From Pseudomonadota bacterium (lineage in GTDB: Bacteria; Myxococcota_A; UBA9042), in contig SXRM01000088.1 of the NCBI GenBank assembly GCA_005792545.1, positions 1 to 33,799 on the forward strand: a stretch of 33,799 bases of DNA, read 5' to 3'. Both the position numbers and the translations under genes were made by a program. Under the pieces are notes generated by a model, which saw only the letters and a list, made by a program, of their open reading frames with translations, had not been told where the DNA came from and did no database searches. Below are positions 8,301-16,742 of the stretch, one piece after another; position 1 is the stretch's first letter, and each line of letters starts with the position of its first letter.

Positions 8301-9065
8301 ATGTCCACCGCCCGCCAGACAGAGTCCGCATTCCGGTTGATCCGCAAGGCCATCGGCGACCGCGCCGCTGTCCGCTCCAAGGTCACGCGCACCGCGCGCA
8401 CGCTGGGCAACCTCGCCGGCGGCGAGGTCGAGCGCCGCTTGCACTCGCTGCGGACCCAAGGCCTGCTCGACCGCATCCCCAACCGCTGGCAACTGGCCTT
8501 CGGCGCCTGGGACATGCTGCGCTTTGTCATCGTGCCCGCGGCGGCCGATTACTACGACCACCAGGGCATCGACTTTCGCTTTCATCAGGTGTTGCGTGGC
8601 TTGGACGACCCATTGTCGATCGCTGATCCGACGGGTCTGTTCGCCGACTTCGAGACGATCAGCGGCCACGTCATGCAAGTCGTCCACCTCAACCCCATCT
8701 ACGACCTGCAGTTGATGGCGATGTGGCCCGATGGCCTGCAGCGCTTTGAAGACGAGGTGGCGGCGATGGTCGCCGGTACCCACCCGCGCGCAGGCACGAT
8801 CGGCGCCATCGTCGAGGACCCGACCTATCACAGCCGGCTGTTGGACTACGTGCGCGCATTCCGACGGGACCCCAAAAACGTGGCGCCGATGGTCCGCCAA
8901 GAGCAGACGCTGCGCGCCGACCCCCATTTTGCCAACGCCGAGCGCGTGTTCGCGACCGTGCCTGGGTACATCGCGTGGTGCAATGCCTTGCCAGCTGACC
9001 TGGCGGGGCTGGTGCGCCATCGCGCGCGGCTGGCGCGGTTTCCGTTGGAGTTTGGTGGGGTGTAG
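8301..9065 (+). CDS. Conserved-looking hypothetical protein
   Basis: 254 residues, no family recognised. I see no signal peptide and no clear membrane segment. The N-terminus is basic and helical (RKAIGDRAAVRSKVTRTART), and the middle has a mixed helix/strand pattern with several aromatics (AADYYDHQGIDFRFHQVL, HLNPIYDLQLMAMWPDG). A His/Asp-containing stretch, EDPTYHSRLLDYVRAF, lies near 175-190. The ATG at 8301 was chosen because everything upstream in this frame is the hexamer repeat tract. Codon use matches its neighbours, so it looks native and expressed. Gene order suggests no function beyond proximity to the S45 hydrolase and the acyl-CoA dehydrogenase. Confidence 0.75.
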   Translation: MSTARQTESAFRLIRKAIGDRAAVRSKVTRTARTLGNLAGGEVERRLHSLRTQGLLDRIPNRWQLAFGAWDMLRFVIVPAAADYYDHQGIDFRFHQVLRGLDDPLSIADPTGLFADFETISGHVMQVVHLNPIYDLQLMAMWPDGLQRFEDEVAAMVAGTHPRAGTIGAIVEDPTYHSRLLDYVRAFRRDPKNVAPMVRQEQTLRADPHFANAERVFATVPGYIAWCNALPADLAGLVRHRARLARFPLEFGGV

Positions 9066-9168
9066 CCAGTTGCCCGCAGCGGATTGCGTTGGCGCGTGCT
9101 GACCTTGCTCCGCCCCGCGCCCGCGCGTACCCTGCCGCGCGCGCGACCCCTCGCGCAGGACCATCGCC

Positions 9169-10983
9169 ATGCCAGACTCCGGACTCGCCCGCCCGCCCGT
9201 CGCTGCCCCGGCCGGCGGCGCATTTCTGTTCACCCCCGCCGGCACGGATCGCATCTTCTCGGTTGAAGACCTGAACGAGGAGCAGCGCGCCATGGCCACC
9301 GAAGCCGGCCGCTTCATCCAAAAGGAAGTGGTCCCCCGCGAGCGCGCCCTCGAGTCCAAAGACGGCAAGGCCGCCAAGGATATGCTCAAGGTCCTCAAAA
9401 AGGCCTGTAAGCTCGGTCTGGCCCAAGTCGAGGTGCCCGAAGCCTACGGCGGTCTGGGCGCCGACAAAGTGACCTCGCTGCTCATTGCCGACAAGGTCGG
9501 TGAGTCCGGAGACTTTTCCGTTACCTGGGGCGCGCACTCGGGCATCGGCCTCGCGCCCATCCTCTACTTTGGCACCGACGAGCAAAAGCAGCGCTGGGTC
9601 GAAGCCATCGCCGGTGGCAGCAAAGTCTCGTGCTACGCACTGTCTGAACCTGGCTCCGGCTCCGATGCGCTCGGCGCCCGCTGCACGGCGCGCCTGAACG
9701 AGGCCGGCACCCACTACGTCCTCAACGGCACCAAGCAGTGGATCACCAACGCGGCCTGGATGGACATCGGCGTGGTGTTCGCCAAGGTCGACGGCGACAA
9801 GTTCACGGCGTTCGTGGTCGAGCGCGGCATGCCTGGGCTGGAGCACGGCAACGAAGAGCACAAGCTAGGCCTGCGCGGCTCCTCGACCTGCCAACTCATC
9901 TTTACCGACACCCCGGTGCCGGTCGAAAACGTGCTCGGCGAGGTCGGCAAGGGCCACAAGGTCGCGTTCAACACCTTAAACCTGGGCCGCATCAAGCTCG
10001 CGGGCGGCGTCATCTCGATGGCCAAGCGCGCGCTTGCCGAGGCGATTCGCTACGCGGCGGACCGCAAGCAGTTCAACACCCGCGTGGTCGACTTCGGAGC
10101 GATTCGTGAGCAGTTGGCCGACAGCATCATCCAGACCTATCTGGTCGAGTCGCTGTCTTATCGCATCGCCGGCGCCATCGACGCACGCCTCGCCGACGTG
10201 GACCACGACGCGCCCGACTACGTTGAACGCCAGATGGCCGCCATCGAGGAATACGCGGTCGAAGCCTCGATTGCCAAGGTTTACGGCAGCGAAGCGTTGT
10301 CGCAGATCCTCGACCGCTGCCTGCAATGGCACGGCGGCTACGGCTTTGTCGAAGACTACAGCGTCGAGAAGTTCGTGCGCGACGCTCGGGTCTACCGGAT
10401 TTTCGAAGGCACCAACGAGATCAACCGCTTGCTCATTCCCGGCACGCTGTTCAAGCGGGCCATGCAAAAGCGGCTCGGTCTGCTGCGCGCGATTGGCGCC
10501 ACCGAAGCGTCAGCGACGGCCGGCTTTGCACCCATCGGCGGGGATGCGCAGCCATTGGCGCTGGCTCAGATGGCGTTGGAGCGCATCAAAGTGCTGGCGC
10601 TGCTGATGCTGTCGGCGGCGTCGGGCAAGCACGGCATGGCGCTGGACGGCGAGCAGGAGACGCTGGTGCAGCTGGCCAACCTGGTGACCGACGCGTATGC
10701 CGTGGATTCCGCGGTGGCGCGCACGCTGCAACGCCAACAAGCTGGTGACGCGGATGCCACCCTGGCCGCAGTGTGTGCCGTGGCGGCCATCGAGGCGATG
10801 GAGCGCTCGCTGCTGGTAGCGCGGCGCCTGGTGTACACGATGTTCAGTGGCGACGACGCGGCGGCGTGGTCGGCCAAGGTGGCGGCCGTGCGCGCCGAGG
10901 CGCCGGTCAACCTGCTGCCGTGGCGTCGAGCCATTGCGGCGCGGGCGATTGCGGACGGTGGGTATAAGTTGTCGAGTTATTGA
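9169..10983 (+). CDS. Acyl-CoA dehydrogenase, long form (VLCAD/ACAD9-like)
   Basis: FAD-dependent acyl-CoA dehydrogenase catalysing the first alpha,beta-oxidation step of fatty-acid or related acyl-CoA breakdown, in the cytoplasm. At 604 residues it is about 200 longer than the standard 380-400. It therefore matches the long class with a C-terminal helical extension (from about residue 435). Visible motifs are YALSEPGSGSD (156-166) and NGTKQWITNA (186-195), both FAD/substrate contacts, GIREQLAD-like helix sequence at about 310, QWHGGYGFVEDYSVE, and RIFEGTNEINR. In the last of these, Glu413 occupies the catalytic-base position of medium-chain enzymes. The ATG at 9169 has GCAGGA upstream at suitable distance. 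No partner electron-transfer flavoprotein gene is in the window. Confidence 0.95.
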   Translation: MPDSGLARPPVAAPAGGAFLFTPAGTDRIFSVEDLNEEQRAMATEAGRFIQKEVVPRERALESKDGKAAKDMLKVLKKACKLGLAQVEVPEAYGGLGADKVTSLLIADKVGESGDFSVTWGAHSGIGLAPILYFGTDEQKQRWVEAIAGGSKVSCYALSEPGSGSDALGARCTARLNEAGTHYVLNGTKQWITNAAWMDIGVVFAKVDGDKFTAFVVERGMPGLEHGNEEHKLGLRGSSTCQLIFTDTPVPVENVLGEVGKGHKVAFNTLNLGRIKLAGGVISMAKRALAEAIRYAADRKQFNTRVVDFGAIREQLADSIIQTYLVESLSYRIAGAIDARLADVDHDAPDYVERQMAAIEEYAVEASIAKVYGSEALSQILDRCLQWHGGYGFVEDYSVEKFVRDARVYRIFEGTNEINRLLIPGTLFKRAMQKRLGLLRAIGATEASATAGFAPIGGDAQPLALAQMALERIKVLALLMLSAASGKHGMALDGEQETLVQLANLVTDAYAVDSAVARTLQRQQAGDADATLAAVCAVAAIEAMERSLLVARRLVYTMFSGDDAAAWSAKVAAVRAEAPVNLLPWRRAIAARAIADGGYKLSSY

Positions 10984-10995
10984 GCGGCGTGTCTC

Positions 10996-11202
10996 CCCGC
11001 CAAGGGGATCTCCCGGCGGCTACCGCGGGCCGGCCTGCCTCGCTCCAAGTATTCACGCGGCCGGCTCTTGCTGGGACCCCGGACGTCCTCGTCCCCACCA
11101 CCGAACCTGGGTAGGGGCGGACCTCCGTGTCCGCCCGCCAGTGGGATCTCCCGGCGGCTAAAGCCGCGGGCTTCCTTAACAAAGCCACGCCTACGCGTGG
11201 CT
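10996..11202. repeat. Cluster of short palindromic (REP-like) repeats
   Basis: Between the dehydrogenase stop and the end of the minus-strand phosphatase lie several small palindromes. GGGCGGAC (11115-11122) pairs with GTCCGCCC (11129-11136). GCGGCT (11154-11159) pairs with AGCCGC (11162-11167). AGCCACGC (11183-11190) pairs with GCGTGGCT (11195-11202) around a four-base loop. A unit of about 34-37 bases, containing GGGATCTCCCGGCGGCTA, occurs twice, at 10996-11029 and 11134-11170. Short GC-rich elements of this look are dispersed in many bacterial genomes and are mobilised by REP-associated transposases in known cases. No transposase is present here. Confidence 0.65.
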
Positions 11203-12039
11203 GGGCAGGCCAGTGCGACCCAAAAGCGCCACCAGTTCTCCATGCACCCGGCCGTTACTCGCCACGGTGTTCGCGGCAAAAACGTCGTGGGCCGCGCCGT
11301 CGAGGTTGCTCAGTTGCCCGCCCGCCGCACGCACAATGGCGTGACCGGCCGCCAGATCCCACGGCTTGAGCCCAATCTCATAGAAGCCGTCGCTGCGCCC
11401 CAGCGCCAGGTCGCACAAGTCGGTCGCCGCAGATCCCGAACGCCGCACGCAATGGGAGGTCGTCAGCACCGCCCCCAACCCGCCGAGCAACTGCGGCAGC
11501 CGCTGGCGTCGGTCGTACGGAAAGCCGGTCACCACCAGCGCACGCGACAGCGTTGCCACCTGCGACACCGCAATCGGCTGGCCGTTGCATGTCGGCGCGA
11601 TGCCCACGCCACCCACCACCACTTCGTTGCGCGGGGGGTTGGCAACCACACCCAACACCGGCTGACCGTGGTACAGCAAGCCCACCGACACGCACCACGC
11701 CGGGTAGCCGTGGGCAAAGTTGGTGGTGCCGTCCAAGGGGTCGATGGCCCAGGTCCAGGGCAGGTCGTGGACCCGCGCGCGCAGCGCAGCAACACCTTCG
11801 GCGCCATCTCGCTCTTCCGCGAGCACGGTGTCGCCCAGGCCGGCTGCTTGCAGTTCACCCAGAATCCAGGCTTCCGACGCGCGGTCGGCGGCGGTCACCA
11901 GATCGATGGGCGATTTCTCGTCGTACCCGGTCAACTGCCCAGCGTGCTGCCGCAACACGGCCGCGGCGCCGTTGGCGAGGTGCAGGGCCAGCGCCAGCCG
12001 CTCCTGCGCCGCGGCGACGGGCGGGTTGGACCAGATCAC
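11191..12039 (-). CDS. Inositol-monophosphatase-family phosphatase
   Basis: Mg-dependent sugar/inositol phosphatase of the IMPase superfamily (SuhB, HisN and CysQ are relatives), 282 residues, the usual 260-280. Metal- and substrate-binding motifs are in order: DLVTAADRASE (46-56), AEER with Glu75/Glu76, AIDPLDGTTNF (98-108) with Asp100 and Asp103, and GLKPWDLAAG with Asp228. It is probably cytoplasmic. Its ATG overlaps the stop of the upstream thioredoxin-like lipoprotein gene by four bases (12036-12039), so the pair is translationally coupled. The stop codon TAG falls in the loop of a palindromic repeat (11183-11202), so the last two or three residues (SHA) are supplied by the repeat. The exact substrate (inositol-1-phosphate, histidinol phosphate, PAP) cannot be told. 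Confidence 0.93.
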   Translation of the reverse strand: MIWSNPPVAAAQERLALALHLANGAAAVLRQHAGQLTGYDEKSPIDLVTAADRASEAWILGELQAAGLGDTVLAEERDGAEGVAALRARVHDLPWTWAIDPLDGTTNFAHGYPAWCVSVGLLYHGQPVLGVVANPPRNEVVVGGVGIAPTCNGQPIAVSQVATLSRALVVTGFPYDRRQRLPQLLGGLGAVLTTSHCVRRSGSAATDLCDLALGRSDGFYEIGLKPWDLAAGHAIVRAAGGQLSNLDGAAHDVFAANTVASNGRVHGELVALLGRTGLPSHA

Positions 12040-12695
12040 GGTCGGGCGGCGGGTGTGGCAGTGCCGGCGGGGACGACGCTGCCCACAGTCCCGCGATCCA
12101 TGCCATTGCGCAGGTTGTTTTCCGCTTCGCCAACCCTGGCGTCAAACCGGCGCTGGCTGGCGAGCAGGCGCTGCAGCCGCGGCGTGATGTAGTCCACGGC
12201 CTCGGGGCCCTTGACTGCGCCCTGGAATTTGCGCGCCGTGCCGCGGCCGTCGGGCGCCGTGCCCGCAAGCAGCGGAATCATGTCCGAGCCGTAGCCGGCC
12301 GCCTCCAAGCGCTCCTTGTCGCGGTCGAGGTCGTAGGCGAGCAACCGCAGGCCATCGGCCACGCCGTCAAAGCGCCGCGCTTGCACCGCGTCGTGAAAGT
12401 AGCGGCACGGCTCGCACCACTTGGCACCGACATACAGCAGTAGCGACCGGCCGTCACGTTTGGCGCGCGCCCACTCTTGCCGCACCTGCGTGGCGACATC
12501 GCCCTCGGCGGGCGCCTCGACCCAATCGACGCCTGCGACCGCCCTGCGCCCAGGAGCCTCGCGGCGCTGCTCTAGCGCGGCTGCTGGTGCAATGGCCGGC
12601 GTGGGAGTGGCTTCGGCGACCGGCGCCGGCGGGGCAGGGCGCGAGCACGCGACGAGGCAGCAGGACAGGGCGAAACAGGCAGTGCGAAGGGTCAT
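12036..12695 (-). CDS. Thioredoxin-fold lipoprotein
   Basis: 219 residues. The first 17 form a lipoprotein signal with lipobox LVAC (Cys17), followed by a Pro/Ala-rich linker. A thioredoxin-like domain starts near residue 65. SLLLYVGAKWCEPCRYFHDAV carries a WCxxC redox motif (Cys94, Cys97), and the preceding beta strand and the later DLDRDKERLEAAGY segment fit the fold of periplasmic thiol-disulfide reductases or thioredoxin_7-like proteins. The usual cis-Pro would be the IPLL segment. It probably reduces or forms disulfides at the periplasmic face of a membrane. The ATG at 12695 is chosen because it gives the signal peptide; the frame extends 75 codons further with implausible sequence. It is coupled to the phosphatase downstream. 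Confidence 0.85.
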   Translation of the reverse strand: MTLRTACFALSCCLVACSRPAPPAPVAEATPTPAIAPAAALEQRREAPGRRAVAGVDWVEAPAEGDVATQVRQEWARAKRDGRSLLLYVGAKWCEPCRYFHDAVQARRFDGVADGLRLLAYDLDRDKERLEAAGYGSDMIPLLAGTAPDGRGTARKFQGAVKGPEAVDYITPRLQRLLASQRRFDARVGEAENNLRNGMDRGTVGSVVPAGTATPAARP

Positions 12696-12952
12696 GTGCG
12701 TTGGGGCGACGCCCGCGAACGGCGGGCAAAGGGCGGGCAGGGTACACGGTTTGGCTGGGGCGCGGAATTGGTTCTGCCGCCTCGCCTTGGCGCCGTTCCG
12801 CGATCTCTGGCGCCACGGCGGGCGCACGCATTTGACGCACATTCGCAATGCAATGCGCTGCGTGGCCGCTTGATTTGTATTTATTATTAGCCTGTTGCGA
12901 CGACAGTCCACCAAGGACACGTCTCGACTGCTGGTCCGCGATCATGGAAATT

Positions 12953-12980
12953 CCGCCCGCCGCCCGCCGCCCGCCGCCCG
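12953..12980 (+). repeat. Four tandem copies of CCGCCCG
   Basis: Exact 7-base unit repeated four times, immediately upstream of the palindrome at 12995. Simple-sequence tracts of this kind can change length by slippage; any regulatory effect here is speculation. Confidence 0.85.
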
Positions 12981-12994
12981 GCATAACATGCCAA

Positions 12995-13006
12995 TATTGC
13001 GCAATA
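12995..13006. promoter_or_regulatory. Perfect 12-base palindrome, candidate operator
   Basis: TATTGCGCAATA is fully self-complementary and sits in a relatively AT-rich patch about 170 bases before the first gene of the plus-strand cluster. A dimeric regulator site is possible, but there is no second copy that I can see to support this. Confidence 0.3.
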
Positions 13007-13178
13007 AATGTCACGACGCATGAGCTCTCGCGGTCACCAAGCGCAACACACTCTAGCCCAAAATTCACGCGATACCTCCGTGCACCATCGCAGGCCGCCC
13101 ACCGTAGACTTAGGCTCGGCCACACCACGAAGCCGGTGCTGGCCCGTGCCGACAACCTCCAACTCGAGGGCATACCAC

Positions 13179-13922
13179 ATGTGCAAGGCTCCAAAAGTCA
13201 TCCAGCTGTGCCGCGACTCGCGGCTTGAATCCACCCGCGACGGCTCGCCCGCGATTTACTGGACGGGTGAGGCCCAGCAGACAGAAGCACTCGGCGGGCG
13301 CGGTGTGCGGGTTACGGTGGAAGTGCTCGACCTCGCCCCGAATACCGAGATCATGGTCTTCGGGCAATATGGCCCGGACCGGCGCAACTGGACTGATTTT
13401 GCTGCGCCCTTGACCTATGCCGGCGATCCGATCTCCGATCTTGGGTCGCATACGTTCGTGTACGCCGGCCCGCCGGAGGAGTTTGCAGAATTCGTGCGGT
13501 TCGGCATTCAGATCAAGCATGGAGCCGAAACAGCGCAGGCCTGGGCCCGCATGACGGCAACAGCGACGGTGCTGTTCGAAAACGTACTCGCCCGGTTCCC
13601 GATGGTCCCGGCGGCCGGTGTTACTTTGGGGACTCCGAGTTCGCCGACGATGGTGCCGGACTCCGAGCGCGTCGATCTGAGCAACTTCGACACAGCCCAA
13701 TTCCTGCTCCACTGGACGGGCACGCCCACGAGCTTGATAATTTACACGTTTGGCAGCATCGATGGCATCAACTATGCGGAAATCGCCAGGACCACCACAT
13801 TCACCGCAGCCGGCGCGGCAATCCTCGTCATCTCTCAAATGTTCAAGTATGTTGAGCTTCGCTACACCATGTCGAGTGGCACGGTGACTTTGAACGCAGC
13901 ATGCCAGGGTCGAGTGCCGTAG
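13179..13922 (+). CDS. Two-repeat beta-sandwich protein, first gene of the undescribed cluster
   Basis: 247 residues, no named family. The sequence contains two similar all-beta units. Unit 1 (about 41-134) includes FGQYGPDRRNWTDFA and then EFVRFGIQIK...ARMTATATVLFE. Unit 2 (about 166-245) includes FGSIDGINYAEIA and KYVELRYTMSSGTVTLNA. The 'G-S-x-D-G-x-N-(W/Y)' turn followed by 'F-K-Y-V-(E/R)-(L/V)' strands resembles beta-sandwich modules common in phage structural and carbohydrate-binding proteins. This is pattern memory, not a search. The ATG at 13179 has GAGGG at 13166-13170, eight bases upstream; longer starts in this frame look random. No signal peptide is visible. It leads a run of same-strand genes and probably belongs with them. 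Confidence 0.7.
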   Translation: MCKAPKVIQLCRDSRLESTRDGSPAIYWTGEAQQTEALGGRGVRVTVEVLDLAPNTEIMVFGQYGPDRRNWTDFAAPLTYAGDPISDLGSHTFVYAGPPEEFAEFVRFGIQIKHGAETAQAWARMTATATVLFENVLARFPMVPAAGVTLGTPSSPTMVPDSERVDLSNFDTAQFLLHWTGTPTSLIIYTFGSIDGINYAEIARTTTFTAAGAAILVISQMFKYVELRYTMSSGTVTLNAACQGRVP

Positions 13923-14030
13923 TCGAAGTCGCCGAGCTTGACGAATCTGGGGCCCGGGCGCATCTGGCGTTGGCGTGTCGACCAACGCTGGGTCGCCGAT
14001 ACGCGCTCGCCCGTGCTCACAGTTGCGCCG

Positions 14031-14036
14031 AAGAGG
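14031..14036 (+). promoter_or_regulatory. Ribosome-binding site deciding a TTG start
   Basis: AAGAGG lies seven bases before TTG 14044 and supports that codon as the start of the next gene rather than GTG 13975, which would add an Arg-rich, implausible leader. Confidence 0.5.
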
Positions 14037-14043
14037 CAGAGCC

Positions 14044-15375
14044 TTGGACCACTCGATCTGCAATTTCCGGCTCCAGGACATTTTGCCGCACAAGGCCGGC
14101 CCGTGCGTTCAGTTGTCTAACCCCATCACTGGCGGGCCTCTGCCAGGTGGCCCGGTCGAGAAGGCCCTTTCGTGGGCCAAGGCCCAGGCCGGAAGTCCCG
14201 ATGGCCAGTTTGGCCTTTTCGAAGCACGAAAAGTCGCTACGTCACGGGTCCGCCAGGCAAACGCGGGCATGGTGATGTGGTACGCCATCTATGCCTACAT
14301 GGTGGCATCCATCACCCGCGTTCCCGATTTCTGGCTGCAGCGGTTGTTGTCGGCGTTCTCAAACCAAATCGCCGAGGACGTCCTTAAGCAGCAGTTCGAA
14401 CCCAACAACCCGACTGGCGCCTTCGCATTGGTGCCCACGGAAATTGCGGCAATGGCCGCCATGCTGCCGACGTGGCAACTTCGCCGCTCGGCGATTGCGC
14501 AGTGGTGTGTTTCAGTAGGGCATCCGCAGCCCGATGCGCCGAAGCTGCCCTCCGGTATTCCGGCGACCCCAGCAAACTGCGACTACTGGATTGCCTGCCT
14601 GGCGCGCTACTTTGGTGAAAATGTTGGCTCATTCGCGATGTCGTTGACGAAAGAACCCTCGCCATCCAGTGCGCTCGAAATCGGCATCGACATGGCGTTG
14701 GATTGGAAAGCGCATGTCCAGCCGAAATTTACGGCGTTTCCGCCTTGGACGCAGGCCTTGACCGCCGCAAAAGTCCCTGCGGCCGCGTTTGGCAAGTGGA
14801 GCTATGTTGGCCAACTGCCGTTTGCAATCTGGGCTAGTCACGCTAACGCCAAGTCTGCTCCACAGTTTCCAGTAGATTTCCATAGTGTAATTAACGGTTT
14901 CTGCGCCGACTTGACGCCGCCTGTCGCTGCCGCGCTCGGCAAAGTGCAGGCTGGGACCTGCACTTCGGCACTCAAGGCCCTGAATGCGGGCAACAAGGTG
15001 CTGAAACGCGACCTCACGCAAGCCGACATCGCGGTAGCATTTGCCGATGTTTCGTCCGCGTGCGCCGAGGTTGACAACGCCGCAAGTACAATTCGGCCGC
15101 AGCTATTTCGCAATCATGTCCTGCAAACTTGGGTCAAACTGCGAACCGCCACCGCCGTCGCTATCACGCTCGGCGCCCCCTACCCAGTTGCACGGGTCAA
15201 CGGACAACTCGGGATGTGGTCGTTCGCAGAACCATTCCTCCTCGAAAATAGTCCTTCCAAGTACCCGACCTTTGTGCAGCAATACCCGCCGAACGCCGCT
15301 TTGGAGCTGTGTCTTTGGGCGCATGGAACGACCGAAACCCAGCCCAAATTGCTGGCCGAGTTCGGCGGCAACTGA
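14044..15375 (+). CDS. Paralogue A of an unrecognised Trp/Cys-containing helical family
   Basis: 443 residues from a TTG start. I recognise no known family, but it aligns by eye with three other proteins in this cluster. Shared features are: two N-terminal Cys (Cys6, Cys21) around CNFRLQ...GPC; a helix ANAGMVMWYAIYAYMV followed by RVPD (about 72-95); an NCDYWIACLARYFG motif (179-191); a C-terminal WVKLRTATAV...LGAPYP segment (from 363); and LCLWA near residue 423. It is the most divergent of B, C and A in the central helix. The protein is mostly helical, rich in Ala and Trp, without signal peptide or clear transmembrane helix. Its stop lies seven bases before the ATG of paralogue B. The function is unknown. 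Confidence 0.7.
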   Translation: MDHSICNFRLQDILPHKAGPCVQLSNPITGGPLPGGPVEKALSWAKAQAGSPDGQFGLFEARKVATSRVRQANAGMVMWYAIYAYMVASITRVPDFWLQRLLSAFSNQIAEDVLKQQFEPNNPTGAFALVPTEIAAMAAMLPTWQLRRSAIAQWCVSVGHPQPDAPKLPSGIPATPANCDYWIACLARYFGENVGSFAMSLTKEPSPSSALEIGIDMALDWKAHVQPKFTAFPPWTQALTAAKVPAAAFGKWSYVGQLPFAIWASHANAKSAPQFPVDFHSVINGFCADLTPPVAAALGKVQAGTCTSALKALNAGNKVLKRDLTQADIAVAFADVSSACAEVDNAASTIRPQLFRNHVLQTWVKLRTATAVAITLGAPYPVARVNGQLGMWSFAEPFLLENSPSKYPTFVQQYPPNAALELCLWAHGTTETQPKLLAEFGGN

Positions 15376-15382
15376 AACGACT

Positions 15383-16723
15383 ATGGCCAACAGTTGCCCA
15401 CCGCTAACGCTCACCTTTCCAGCACAAACCTGGGCGTGCGCTGCCACCGGCAATACGGCCCCGCCAGTAACGGCGGATCCGGCAACTGTTTCGCTGACAC
15501 CCTGGCAAAAGGCCTGGTTGCTCGCGGCCAAGGCCGCCGGCAGCACCGACACTGCCGTCCTGACCGGGCAGGCAGCGACCCGCGTACAAGAAGACCTGTT
15601 TCGGCTGCGGGTCCTGGAGGCCACTTACCAATTCGCCTGGACAGAGTTGGCCCGTACGCCCAATGTCATCATGCGCTGGGTGTTTGAGACCCTTGCGGCT
15701 GGCAGCACAACGTACGACGTGGACAAGGCGCTCTATTTCGGCAAGCAACTCGGCGCGGCGTTGAACGAGGGTGTGTCACCGCCTTGGGCGGACCCGACCA
15801 ATGCAAAGTCCTTGACGGCTGACTTGATTCACCAGCTGTCAGCTGCGCTCTACGCAACCATGATCAAGTCGGGTGCCACCTGCCCGACCGGGCACGCAAA
15901 CAACAACTTCTGGCTGGTCTGCCTGAGCCAGCGCCTGGCTGCACTGCTACCGAAGGGCAATGACCCAAATCCAATTCAGTTGCCGCCGCCAGCCAAACTC
16001 GGCAAGCCGATAATCGGACCGCCAGCGTTTTGGCCGTCGCCGGCAGGCGGCCTGGATTCAATAGTCCCTCAACTGTTTGCCGACCTGGAAAATTCCGACA
16101 AGGCGCTTGCCCGACTTCTCGAGGCCATAGCATGGCTAACAGTGTCTACACCGACTGGGGCACTCTTGCCGCAGTGGTTTGTCAAAGGCTCGCAGTATCG
16201 CCATTTGGGGCTGGCCCTCATCCATAGCAAGCTCGACTACTGGAGTCCGGCAGGGCTCTTGAACCATTGGCGCGGCGCTGGCGCCGGGATCAAGCTCGAG
16301 ATTTCGGCGCAGGTGACCGGCGGCGTGCGCAGCTACAAGGCCGTGGTTGGGGCGATTCTCGACGCCAGCTTTGTGCCGCCAGAAAGCCAAGTTCCGGCTG
16401 AGCTTGTCACGACGGCAAGCGGCCTTGATGCAACCATGCCAGAGCTCGAAGCGGGAAAACAGTTTGTCAGCGTAGCGATCGCCGCGTACAAGACGCTGCG
16501 CCGCGACTTGGCGGTCGCGGTGCTGCTAGGCGTACCGCTGCCGTTGACGGAAGTCGCTGAAACCATGGATATCTGCAGCGGAGTCGAGTGGGCGTACTAT
16601 GCGCTCAGCCCTGGAAACAGCTACGATTTGGAAGGGCAAGGTGAAACCTGGCCCCAATCAATGGACAAGTGTGCCTGGGCGGGGGCGGTGCTGAAGCAAG
16701 AACTTGGGCTGGCCAAGGCGTAG
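15383..16723 (+). CDS. Paralogue B of the unrecognised family
   Basis: 446 residues, family unknown. N-terminal Cys5 and Cys19 flank PPLTLTFPAQTWA. The central helix is FRLRVLEATYQFAWTELA (73-90) followed by RTPN (91-94). A second motif, NNNFWLVCLSQRL, is at 173-185. YKTLRRDLAV...LLGVPLP begins at 369, and the closing motif is KCAWA (Cys430). Each has a counterpart at the same relative place in the paralogues at 14044, 16743 and 21455. It appears helical, with no signal peptide. The ATG at 15383 follows the preceding stop by seven bases and lacks a clear Shine-Dalgarno sequence, suggesting translation depends on the upstream gene. The longer upstream frame overlaps paralogue A and is not real. 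Confidence 0.75.
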   Translation: MANSCPPLTLTFPAQTWACAATGNTAPPVTADPATVSLTPWQKAWLLAAKAAGSTDTAVLTGQAATRVQEDLFRLRVLEATYQFAWTELARTPNVIMRWVFETLAAGSTTYDVDKALYFGKQLGAALNEGVSPPWADPTNAKSLTADLIHQLSAALYATMIKSGATCPTGHANNNFWLVCLSQRLAALLPKGNDPNPIQLPPPAKLGKPIIGPPAFWPSPAGGLDSIVPQLFADLENSDKALARLLEAIAWLTVSTPTGALLPQWFVKGSQYRHLGLALIHSKLDYWSPAGLLNHWRGAGAGIKLEISAQVTGGVRSYKAVVGAILDASFVPPESQVPAELVTTASGLDATMPELEAGKQFVSVAIAAYKTLRRDLAVAVLLGVPLPLTEVAETMDICSGVEWAYYALSPGNSYDLEGQGETWPQSMDKCAWAGAVLKQELGLAKA

Positions 16724-16742
16724 CCGCAGGAGCAATGGAAGT

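Larger units (their letters stand above)
12696..13178. other. Divergent intergenic region upstream of the 16-kb cluster
   Basis: 483 bases separate the minus-strand thioredoxin lipoprotein from the first plus-strand cluster gene. They hold four copies of the 7-base unit CCGCCCG (12953-12980), an AT-rich patch (about 12869-12890) and the 12-base palindrome TATTGCGCAATA (12995-13006). Promoters for both directions should lie here, but I see no confident -35/-10 pair. Open frames through it look like noise. Confidence 0.5.

Noticed and set aside
11183..11202. Rho-independent terminator of the phosphatase gene
   Set aside because: The stem contains the stop codon and the following T-tract is weak; it fits a REP-like palindrome better.
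12848..13228. Small plus-strand gene in the intergenic region before the cluster
   Set aside because: No ribosome site, composition looks random, and it overlaps the well-supported start at 13179 in another frame.
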